From Nitrospirota bacterium (lineage in GTDB: Bacteria; Nitrospirota; Nitrospiria; Nitrospirales; NS-4): 7,000 nucleotides of DNA. Position 1 is the stretch's first letter; each line of letters opens with the position of its first letter. The position numbers and the translations under genes are program-made. The notes under the pieces were generated by a model, which saw only the letters and a program-made list of their open reading frames with translations, did not search any database and was not told where the DNA came from. The stretch is taken from NCBI GenBank assembly GCA_005877565.1, contig VBOK01000138.1, positions 1 through 7,000 of the forward strand, given 5' to 3'. Below, one piece after another: positions 1 through 5,170 of this stretch.

Positions 1-162
1 CATCTCAATTTCCTTCTTCCGGTCCTTCCATTGGCTGAGCCGAAAGACGGTCGGAAGCAGGTGCTCGATGCCCTCGGCGGCCAGCCGATCACGCACAAGT
101 TTTTCATGCCGCGAGCGCGTGCGGACAGCGTACCAGCGGGGAGTTCCGTCGACGTCAGACAC
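1..162 (-). CDS. NusG/UpxY-family transcription antiterminator, N-terminal part (runs off the window)
   Basis: Reading the minus strand from a GTG at 162 gives 54 open codons to the edge. Residues 10-20 read WYAVRTRSRHE, followed by LVRDRLAAEGIEHLLP (22-37) and WKDRKKEIE (45-53). This is the NGN-domain pattern of NusG paralogs (UpxY, RfaH, LoaP type), in which the conserved Trp-Tyr-Ala-(Val/Leu) start and the Trp-x-Asp-Arg stretch precede a PLFPGYVF-like strand that would lie beyond base 1. Family knowledge: these proteins bind RNA polymerase and let it read through terminators and pauses in long surface-polysaccharide operons. GTG is chosen because an in-frame TGA lies five codons upstream (177-175) and a GAGAGGG ribosome binding site sits 7 nt before it. 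The KOW domain and stop are not visible. It could be a general NusG, but the glycan context and the divergent N-terminus favour a specialised paralog. Confidence 0.88.
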   Translation of the reverse strand, partial: MSDVDGTPRWYAVRTRSRHEKLVRDRLAAEGIEHLLPTVFRLSQWKDRKKEIEM

Positions 163-262
163 AGCTTCGCCCTCTCACTTACAGTGGGCACAATCCCCGG
201 TTGCCTATTGTTCCGCCGGCGGCCGTCCCGGCTTCGCCTGAGACGTCCCCGACGGCTCTGTG
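163..262 (-). promoter_or_regulatory. Structured GC-rich leader of the antiterminator gene
   Basis: There is no gene between the stop of the regulator (276) and the GTG at 162. The transcript can fold into several elements. One is a hairpin at 244-225 with a GTCTC stem, a bulged A, and GGC-GAA-GCC closing on GGGAC. It lies inside a GCCGTC/GACGGC outer pairing. The 10-bp self-complementary CCGCCGGCGG is at 222-213. A third element at 189-169 pairs GCC with GGC and CACT with AGTG, and it contains the GAGAGGG ribosome binding site. I see no convincing -35/-10 pair here, so the leader may be reached by transcription from the promoter near 900. The pairings are seen by eye; a regulatory role is inferred. 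Confidence 0.45.
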
Positions 263-285
263 AAAACCGATGACGCTAGAGCGTC
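263..285 (-). terminator. Weak intrinsic terminator candidate at the regulator stop codon
   Basis: On the minus strand GACGC (285-281) and GCGTC (276-272) form a 5-bp GC-rich stem around a TCTA loop. The loop and stem include the TAG stop of the regulator. ATCGG and then TTTT (266-263) follow. The stem is short and the T-run is separated from it by five bases, so efficiency is doubtful. It could be a partial terminator or a pause feeding the leader that follows. Confidence 0.25.
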
Positions 286-848
286 GTGATCTTTTCGCGC
301 GGCACGCCCGCGTGGATGAGTCGTGCCTGGATCTTCTTCGCCTCCTCCAGGTCGGCAATCAATACAGCATCAAATTCCCAGTTGGGCAAGGCCTCGATCG
401 GCCACAAAGGGTAGGAGAGAAACGTCCCCTGGTCCCCATCCACGAATCCGACCAGGGTCAGGTCCATCTCCCGAAGGCTGATGTAAGCCAGTTCGGCCAG
501 TTCCCCCGTCCCGCAAATGGCGATCCGCTTAGCTCCGGCTCGTGCCAGTCCCGTCAGCACGACTTTCAGACGTTGCCGCATGTCTCGGTAATAGGAAAGG
601 GAATACTGCAAGTAGAGATACGTGAGCCGGGTCTTCTCGGTCATCCCGCGGGGGGTCAGGAGATACTTAATGCGATTCCTGGGAATTGTAGTAATCTTGA
701 TGTGGCCCTTACGGGCCAGGCGCTTAAGGTACAGGTTGGTCAAGCCAAGCGCGACGCCGAGTTTTTTAGCAAGCGAGCGCTGCGTGACAGCGGCATTTTG
801 CTCGACCTCATTGAGGAGTTGCAGATCGCGCTGGTCCTGAATATCCAT
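276..848 (-). CDS. EPS-associated MarR-type regulator fused to a Rossmann-like sensor domain
   Basis: This 190-aa protein has two parts. Residues 8-80 form a winged helix: the recognition region TQRSLAKKLGVALG (22-35), helix NLYLKRLARKGHI (38-50), and the wing/linker KYLLTPRGMTEKTRLTYLYL (61-80). That closely follows the short EPS-associated MarR-family regulators, which end in a coiled helix. Residues 107-190 add a second domain. It starts KRIAICGTGELAEL (107-120, a beta-strand plus GxGE turn), then LVGFVDGD (132-139), and later FDAVLIAD (159-166). This is the layout of PglD-N or CoA-binding/sugar-transferase N-terminal Rossmann domains. The likely role is a DNA-binding repressor of the glycan locus whose output depends on a nucleotide or nucleotide-sugar ligand (inference). 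The ATG at 848 has only a weak AGGG nearby. The gene stands alone between two 113-nt gaps, with its own likely promoter. Confidence 0.82.
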   Translation of the reverse strand: MDIQDQRDLQLLNEVEQNAAVTQRSLAKKLGVALGLTNLYLKRLARKGHIKITTIPRNRIKYLLTPRGMTEKTRLTYLYLQYSLSYYRDMRQRLKVVLTGLARAGAKRIAICGTGELAELAYISLREMDLTLVGFVDGDQGTFLSYPLWPIEALPNWEFDAVLIADLEEAKKIQARLIHAGVPREKITTL

Positions 849-872
849 AGGAACCCTGATTTATAGAAAAGC

Positions 873-887
873 GTTCAAGATTTGAAC
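873..887. promoter_or_regulatory. Perfect 6-3-6 palindrome, candidate operator
   Basis: GTTCAA GAT TTGAAC reads the same on both strands apart from the 3-nt centre. It lies 25 nt upstream of the regulator ATG and overlaps the proposed -10 box. MarR-type dimers bind inverted repeats of about this size, commonly built on TTCAA/TTGAA half-sites, so autoregulation by the adjacent winged-helix protein is the simplest reading. The palindrome is seen directly; the binding partner is inferred. Confidence 0.55.
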
Positions 888-908
888 ATACTAGGCCAAA
901 CGAGTCAA
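880..908 (-). promoter_or_regulatory. Probable sigma70-type promoter of the regulator gene
   Basis: On the minus strand TTGACT (908-903; five of six consensus bases) is followed after 17 nt by TCAAAT (885-880; four of six). This would start transcription near 873 and leave a leader of about 25 nt before the ATG at 848. The spacing is ideal but the -10 is imperfect. A TATAAA further down (867-862) is the alternative -10, though its matching -35 is poor. The region is more AT-rich than the genes around it. Confidence 0.45.
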
Positions 909-911
909 GGG

Positions 912-957
912 AAAACTCAGCAGAGGAAGCTGCTAGGGCTCGTAGGGGGCTAGAGCC
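912..957 (-). terminator. Weak hairpins downstream of the operon's last gene
   Basis: Just after the TGA at 962 the minus strand offers GGCTC/GAGCC (957-953 with 941-937, 11-nt loop). It then offers AGCAG/CTGCT on a 6-nt loop (934-930 with 923-919), followed by GAG and TTTT (915-912). The second has the order of an intrinsic terminator but only a 5-bp stem. It may end the glycosyltransferase operon or only attenuate it. Confidence 0.3.
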
Positions 958-961
958 GGCT

Positions 962-1972
962 TCATGCCAGCTTTTTCCGGAAATACTCGATGGTCCGCCG
1001 GAGCCCTTCGTCCAGGCTCACTTTCGGCTCCCAGCCTAGTAACTCCTTGGCGCGGCGGATGTCTGGGCAGCGGACCTTTGGATCGTCGGCTGGAAGCGGC
1101 TTGAATTCAAGAGGCACCTGCGTGCCCGACAGCGCTTGGACCCTCTTGGCGATCTCCAGCACCGTCAGCTCCTGCGGATTGCCTATGTTGATCGGCTCAT
1201 GAACGGACTCCACTAGTGGAGAATCGTTCTTCTCATAAAGGAAAGACTGCCGGTCGGTCCGTTGCTTCGGCGTGCGATCGGACGGCGCGAGCAGCAGGCG
1301 CGTGATACCCTCGATCAGATCATCCACATAGCAGAAGCTGCGAGTCTGTTTGCCGGTCCCGAACACAGTCAGCGGCTTGCCGCTCAACGCCTGCACGATG
1401 AAGTTCGAGACGACCCGTCCGTCGTGGGGCCGCATCCGCGGCCCGTACGTGTTGAAGATACGAACGATCCGCGAGTCGAGCCCGTGATAGCGATGGTAGG
1501 CCATCGTCATGGCTTCCGCGAAGCGCTTAGCCTCGTCATAGACGCCGCGCGGACTGATCGGGTTAACGTTGCCCCAGTAGGCCTCGGATTGGGGTGAGAC
1601 CAGCGGGTCCCCATACACCTCCGACGTGCTGGCAAGCAGGAACCTGGCGTTCTTCGCCTTGGCGAGTCCCAGCGCCTTGTGGGTGCCCAGCGCGCCAACC
1701 TTCAAGGTGGCGATGGGGAATTCGAGATAATCCTGTGGGCTGGCGGGCGAGGCAAAGTGCATCACCGCGTCCAGCGGGCCTTCTACATAGAGATAGTCGC
1801 AGACATTGTAGTGGACGTACGTGAAGCGCTCGTGTCCCAGCAGATGCGCCAGGTTGTCCATGGAGCCTGTCACCAGGTTGTCCAAACACACAACCTGGTG
1901 GCCCATCCCGATCAGGCGATCGCAGAGATGGCTCCCGAGAAACCCAGCACCCCCGGTAATCAACACACGCAC
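962..1972 (-). CDS. NAD-dependent extended SDR, UDP-glucuronate decarboxylase (UDP-xylose synthase)-like
   Basis: This 336-aa cytosolic sugar-nucleotide enzyme has the NAD-binding GGAGFLG (7-13), the HFASPASPQDYLEFPIATLK stretch (72-91), STSEVYG (115-121), catalytic Tyr145 and Lys149 in VYDEAK, RIFNTYGPRM (171-180), QTRSFCYVDDL (209-219) and INIGNPQELT (261-270). The ASPASP segment and QTRSFCYVDD are hallmarks of UXS enzymes, which convert UDP-glucuronate to UDP-xylose. UXS proteins usually carry CYDEGKR where this one has VYDEAKR. There is also an extra polar segment of about 27 residues (231-257). Both leave room for a different 4-keto-sugar product. The start is GTG: an in-frame TGA, which is the stop of the preceding gene, lies six codons upstream, and a GGGAGAG ribosome binding site precedes it. 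It is the last gene of the operon. A dTDP-glucose dehydratase-like activity is less likely. Confidence 0.83.
   Translation of the reverse strand: MRVLITGGAGFLGSHLCDRLIGMGHQVVCLDNLVTGSMDNLAHLLGHERFTYVHYNVCDYLYVEGPLDAVMHFASPASPQDYLEFPIATLKVGALGTHKALGLAKAKNARFLLASTSEVYGDPLVSPQSEAYWGNVNPISPRGVYDEAKRFAEAMTMAYHRYHGLDSRIVRIFNTYGPRMRPHDGRVVSNFIVQALSGKPLTVFGTGKQTRSFCYVDDLIEGITRLLLAPSDRTPKQRTDRQSFLYEKNDSPLVESVHEPINIGNPQELTVLEIAKRVQALSGTQVPLEFKPLPADDPKVRCPDIRRAKELLGWEPKVSLDEGLRRTIEYFRKKLA
1869..1902 (-). repeat. Strong 10-bp hairpin plus 12-bp direct repeat inside the SDR gene
   Basis: CACCAGGTTG (1871-1880) and CAACCTGGTG (1891-1900) are perfect inverted repeats around a 10-nt loop. They can be extended by a G-U and a G-C pair to 1869 and 1902. 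The 12-mer CCAGGTTGTCCA also recurs directly at 1849-1860 and 1873-1884, 24 bases (eight codons) apart. In the protein these bases encode residues 25-34 and the repeated Asp-Asn-Leu at 31-33 and 39-41. The structure would form in the mRNA about 72 nt after the GTG. Confidence 0.6.
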
Positions 1973-1990
1973 GACCGCCTTGCTCTCCCT

Positions 1991-2782
1991 TCATTCAACA
2001 AGCGTGTGGCCGTACCAGAAGCGCTCGTACCGCTCTGTCCACCTCTCCCGCAGACGGGCCCATCGCCGTTGAAACCAGTTGCCGCGCACCGTCCGCCCCC
2101 ACTTGTTGCGAAAGTGCGTCAGGTTCTGTGCCGGATACGCTTTGGATTCGGTGCGCTTGACGGTGTTCTGCGTGATCATCCCGAAGTGGTGGATGAAGGC
2201 CGATCCCGTCACACCGGCTGTGATCTCAGCCTTTTGCGCTCGCCAGAGGAAGTCCACGTCCTCGCATCCCCCGTAGATGAACCCTTCATCAAACAGCCCG
2301 ATCTGGTCGAACACCCCGCGCCGAACCAGCATGCACGGTCCCAGAAACCCTGGACGTGTCGCCGTCCTGCAGGCCGCCGTGAATTCAGCAGCATAGCTGT
2401 CCAGTTCGTAATCAAGCGGCCCTTCGCGCATCGCCGGACTGACGATGCCGTGCCCGGATTCCTCCATGAAGTGCAGCAGAGCCGGTAACCACCCCGACGT
2501 TACGATGATGTCATTGCTCAAGATCCCGATCACGTCCCCTTTACTGGCCTGGATCCCCTGGTTCCAGGCTTTGGCGCATCCGAGATTGCTCGCATTGGGA
2601 ATGACCGTGATGCCGTCTATTCCCTTCAGGTACTCCGGCGTGCCGTCGCTGGAGGCATTGTCCACAACGATGAGCTCGCCCGCTTTGTCGGGCAGGCGCA
2701 GCATGGACTCCAAACACTGCATGGTGTGGAGAAGTTGGTTGTACACGGGAATGACGAGACTGACACGGGCCGAAGGGATCAT
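1991..2782 (-). CDS. GT2-family glycosyltransferase (rhamnosyltransferase-like)
   Basis: The 263-aa protein has a GT-A fold. It opens with VSLVIPVYNQ (7-16), then LIVVDNASSDGT (37-48), the DxD-like LSNDIIV (88-94) for metal and nucleotide-sugar binding, FLGPCMLVRRGVFDQIGLFDEGF (146-168), and the acceptor/base motif CEDVDFLWR (173-181). The C-terminus after about 230 is rich in Arg and Trp, as in enzymes that sit on the inner face of the plasma membrane. No membrane helix is evident. It transfers a sugar from a nucleotide donor to the growing lipid-linked glycan; the donor cannot be told from the sequence. Its ATG overlaps the preceding gene's stop as ATGA and has no clear ribosome binding site, which indicates translational coupling. 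Its TGA is in the same reading frame as the following GTG-started gene. Confidence 0.9.
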   Translation of the reverse strand: MIPSARVSLVIPVYNQLLHTMQCLESMLRLPDKAGELIVVDNASSDGTPEYLKGIDGITVIPNASNLGCAKAWNQGIQASKGDVIGILSNDIIVTSGWLPALLHFMEESGHGIVSPAMREGPLDYELDSYAAEFTAACRTATRPGFLGPCMLVRRGVFDQIGLFDEGFIYGGCEDVDFLWRAQKAEITAGVTGSAFIHHFGMITQNTVKRTESKAYPAQNLTHFRNKWGRTVRGNWFQRRWARLRERWTERYERFWYGHTLVE

Positions 2783-3804
2783 ACCGACACCAAAGAAGGG
2801 AGTACAGCCTGCCAGACTTCCTCAAGCGTGATCAGCCGCATGCAGTTTTGCTCGCCGCGAAAACAATCCGGATGGAAACAGGCCCGGCAATCCAAGCCCT
2901 TATAGAACGTGCGGTGCCCGTCGCCCCAGGGCCCCCATACAGCCGGATCGGACGGTCCGAAGAGCCCGATCACCGGCACACCTAAGGCGGAGGCCATATG
3001 CATCGGCCCGTTGTCGTTGCTGACCATCAGCGCGGCCCGCTCCAGCACTGCCGCCAGTGCCCGCAGGCCCGTCTTCCCGATGAGGCTGCGAAACGGCGTC
3101 TTCATGCCGTCAGCAATCCGACTTTCGAGGCTTTGCTCCTGATCGCCGCCGAGGAAGAGCGCCTGGGCCGGCGTCTCCTGCTGGATCAGATCTGCTAGCG
3201 CCGCGTAGCGGTCGGCCGGCCAGGCCTTGAACCACCACCGCGCGCCCGGATGCAGACAGACAAACGGCCGCGCCCCGTCCACGCCCGTCTCCCGCAGCAG
3301 GCGATCCGCTTCCCGCCGCGCCTCGGGGGCAACAGCGAGGAATGGCGCGGGCGGTGAACCCGCCAGACCCAACGTCTCCATCGCTTTCAAGTGATAGCGG
3401 ACGGTATGCATCGCGAACCGGTCGGCTTCGACGACTTGGGTGTAGAGGACGCCCCGCCAGCGGCGTTCGCTGTTGTAGCCAAGCCGCACCGGCGCGTTGG
3501 AGAGTCGGCTGAGCAACGCTGATCGATCAGCATCGGTGAGGTCGATCACCAGATCAAACCGCCGCCGCCGAAGGTCCCGCACGAAACGCCACTGCCGGGC
3601 GAGGCTGCCCCGCTCCAAGACCAGCACCTCGTCGAGCGCCGGATGGTCCCGCACGACATCGTCGGTGCCGGGATTCACCAGCATGGCGAGGTGTGCCTTG
3701 GGAAAGCTTTCCCGCAGCCGGCTCAACACCGGCGTCGCCAGGAGCACGTCCCCGACGTACCGCAGCTTCATGACCAGGATCCGCTCAGGAGCCGGCACGA
3801 GCAT
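2779..3804 (-). CDS. GT9-family glycosyltransferase (ADP-heptose:LPS heptosyltransferase-like)
   Basis: The 341-aa protein has two Rossmann-like halves (GT-B). The N-terminal half begins RILVMKLRYVGDVLLATPVLSRL (8-30), the classic GT9 opening, and contains FDLVIDLTD (83-91). The C-terminal half has VCLHPGARWWFKAW (182-195), LIGKTGLRALAAVLERAALMVSNDNGPMHMASALGVPVIGLFGPSDP (241-287) with the DNGPMH nucleotide-sugar site at 264-269, and a Cys cluster (306, 309, 314, 321) common in this family. Known members add heptose to the LPS inner core, but GT9 enzymes in polysaccharide loci can use other donors. The ATG at 3804 overlaps the gmd stop as TGATG; a TTG at 3807 is possible but adds only one residue. 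It is coupled on both sides. Confidence 0.92.
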   Translation of the reverse strand: MLVPAPERILVMKLRYVGDVLLATPVLSRLRESFPKAHLAMLVNPGTDDVVRDHPALDEVLVLERGSLARQWRFVRDLRRRRFDLVIDLTDADRSALLSRLSNAPVRLGYNSERRWRGVLYTQVVEADRFAMHTVRYHLKAMETLGLAGSPPAPFLAVAPEARREADRLLRETGVDGARPFVCLHPGARWWFKAWPADRYAALADLIQQETPAQALFLGGDQEQSLESRIADGMKTPFRSLIGKTGLRALAAVLERAALMVSNDNGPMHMASALGVPVIGLFGPSDPAVWGPWGDGHRTFYKGLDCRACFHPDCFRGEQNCMRLITLEEVWQAVLPSLVSV

Positions 3805-4787
3805 CAAGGTCGGGCCACACTCTTGAGCCGCGCTAAATCAGCTTCCACCATTTCGTGTACCAGTTCCTTGAACGTGACTCCGTACTTCCAGCCCAGTTTC
3901 TTTCTGGCCTTGGAGGCGTCTCCGAGCAGCGTCTCCACATCGGCAGGCCTCTGGAACTGGGGGTCCACCACCACGTGGTCGCGATAATCGAGGCCGAGAT
4001 GCGCGAAGGCCAGTTCAGCGTACTCCCGTACGGAATGTTGTTCGCCGGTGGCGATGACGTAGTCTTCGGGCTCGTCCTGCTGCAGCATGAGCCACATGGC
4101 CCGCACGTACTCGCGGGCATGGCCCCAGTCGCGGCGCGAGTCCAGATTGCCGAGCCGGACCTCTTTCACCAAACCGAGCTTGATCCGCGCGGCATGCGCC
4201 GTCACCTTGCGCGTGACGAACTCGAACCCCCGGCGCGGCGACTCGTGATTGTACAGGATGCCGGACGAGGCCCTAATGCTATAAGCCTCCCGATAGTTGC
4301 GCGTCAAGTCGAAGCCGGCCACCTTGGAAATCCCGTAGGCAGAGCGCGGATGGAAGCGCGTCAGCTCGTTCTGAGGCACCTCTGCCACCTTGCCGAACAT
4401 CTCGCTTGAGGCAGCGAAATAGAACCGGCAGTCCGGCGTGCAGTCGCGCAACGCGGCCAGCACGTGGTGCGTCCCATTGATATTCGCGTTGAGTGTGGAG
4501 AATTCATCTTCGAAGGAATAGGCGACGAAGCTCTGGGCGGCCAGGTGGTAGCACTCATGGGGCTTGACCGTCTGGAACACCCGGTAGATGCTGGGCAGGC
4601 TCTCCAGAGACGCGGCATGCAAGTGGAGGCGGTCCTTCAAGTGAAGGATGCGCCAGAGCCGGTGTTCCGGATCTTCGATCGCCACCCGCCGGACGACGCC
4701 GTGCACCTCATAGCCTTTGTCCAGTAACAACTCGGCCAGGTACGACCCGTCCTGCCCGGTGATGCCGGTGATCAACGCTCGCTTCAT
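3804..4787 (-). CDS. gmd: GDP-mannose 4,6-dehydratase
   Basis: This 327-aa extended SDR converts GDP-D-mannose to GDP-4-keto-6-deoxy-D-mannose, the branch point to GDP-fucose, GDP-rhamnose and GDP-perosamine. It begins MKRALITGITGQDGSYLAEL with the NADP-binding GITGQDG (8-14). Ser127 and Glu129 in AASSEMFG, and Tyr151 and Lys155 in YGISK, give the full catalytic set. YNHESPRRGFEFVTRK (179-194) and WGHAREYVRAMW (221-232) are diagnostic for the family. The length fits the short Pseudomonas-type form rather than the roughly 370-aa enterobacterial one. Translation from the ATG at 4787 is chosen because the protein then starts directly on the beta-strand of the fold. The frame stays open for 29 residues upstream, but those have no family character and overlap the preceding gene. 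ATGA overlap with that gene. No enzyme using its product is in the window. Confidence 0.96.
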   Translation of the reverse strand: MKRALITGITGQDGSYLAELLLDKGYEVHGVVRRVAIEDPEHRLWRILHLKDRLHLHAASLESLPSIYRVFQTVKPHECYHLAAQSFVAYSFEDEFSTLNANINGTHHVLAALRDCTPDCRFYFAASSEMFGKVAEVPQNELTRFHPRSAYGISKVAGFDLTRNYREAYSIRASSGILYNHESPRRGFEFVTRKVTAHAARIKLGLVKEVRLGNLDSRRDWGHAREYVRAMWLMLQQDEPEDYVIATGEQHSVREYAELAFAHLGLDYRDHVVVDPQFQRPADVETLLGDASKARKKLGWKYGVTFKELVHEMVEADLARLKSVARP

Positions 4788-5170
4788 GGCGCCACCGGCA
4801 GCTCCAATCGGATCACCGCTTTTTCCGCCAGCGCGACACCATCGGTGTACAGCAGCAGCCCACGCCCAAAACAATGCTTCAGCCGATGCAGAATCGCCTG
4901 ATGGCTGCTCCCGTCACTCACGACAAAGCTCACTGCGCCGCTCTGATGGCCGCGCAACCATTCCGCGAAAGCTGCCTGGTCCCGCTCATGCTTGTGATGA
5001 AGGACGGCAGTCCGGACTTGGGCTGATCCAGTTCCCGGAACCGCCACTCCCGCTGAGCTTTCCATGACCTCGGCTTCCAAAACAAGGCTTCCGGCCCACA
5101 GATCGGACGGACCCCCCAGCATCAACGCTCCGGCGAGCAAGGCGAAACCCAGTCCTCTGATGAGACGCAT
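4784..5170 (-). CDS. Small exported protein of unknown function
   Basis: I do not recognise this 128-aa protein. Residues 1-26 are a typical Sec signal peptide: MRLIR, a hydrophobic core GLGFALLAGALMLGG, and cleavage likely after SDLWA. The mature part of about 102 residues has one Cys (100). It has a beta-like stretch SLVLEAEVMES (28-38), a charged helix HHKHERDQAAFAEWLRGHQ (58-76), AVSFVVSDGSSH (79-90), a helix with FGRGLLLYTDGVALAEKAV, and a final strand IRLELP. It contains no lipobox or membrane anchor. It is tightly tied into the operon: TAATG with the GT4 gene upstream, ATGA with gmd downstream, and a strong AGGAGG site of its own. It probably works in the periplasm on the glycan made here, for instance as a chaperone or assembly factor; this is context only. 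Confidence 0.85.
   Translation of the reverse strand: MRLIRGLGFALLAGALMLGGPSDLWAGSLVLEAEVMESSAGVAVPGTGSAQVRTAVLHHKHERDQAAFAEWLRGHQSGAVSFVVSDGSSHQAILHRLKHCFGRGLLLYTDGVALAEKAVIRLELPVAP

Noticed and set aside
163..262. Resemblance of the leader to cobalamin or GEMM riboswitch pieces (CACTGTAA, GGCGAAGCCGGGACGG)
   Set aside because: The pieces are in the wrong spacing. The cobalamin B12 box and the GEMM ACGCAAAGC core are absent, so this is treated as an unassigned structured leader.
31..273. 80-aa plus-strand open frame at the left edge
   Set aside because: It overlaps the minus-strand NusG-like coding region, which has a clear family signature; the plus-strand product ends in an Arg-rich run from the GC-rich leader.
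270..866. 198-aa plus-strand open frame opposite the regulator
   Set aside because: It is an antisense shadow; the minus-strand protein has recognisable domains and this one has none.
1100..1111. 12-bp palindrome CTTGAATTCAAG, with half-sites like the operator
   Set aside because: It encodes Leu-Glu-Phe-Lys in the middle of the SDR gene and has the arms in the opposite order, so it is probably chance.
1679..2488. 269-aa plus-strand open frame opposite the SDR and GT2 genes
   Set aside because: It spans two convincing minus-strand genes and the gap between them, with low-complexity Pro/Arg/His composition.
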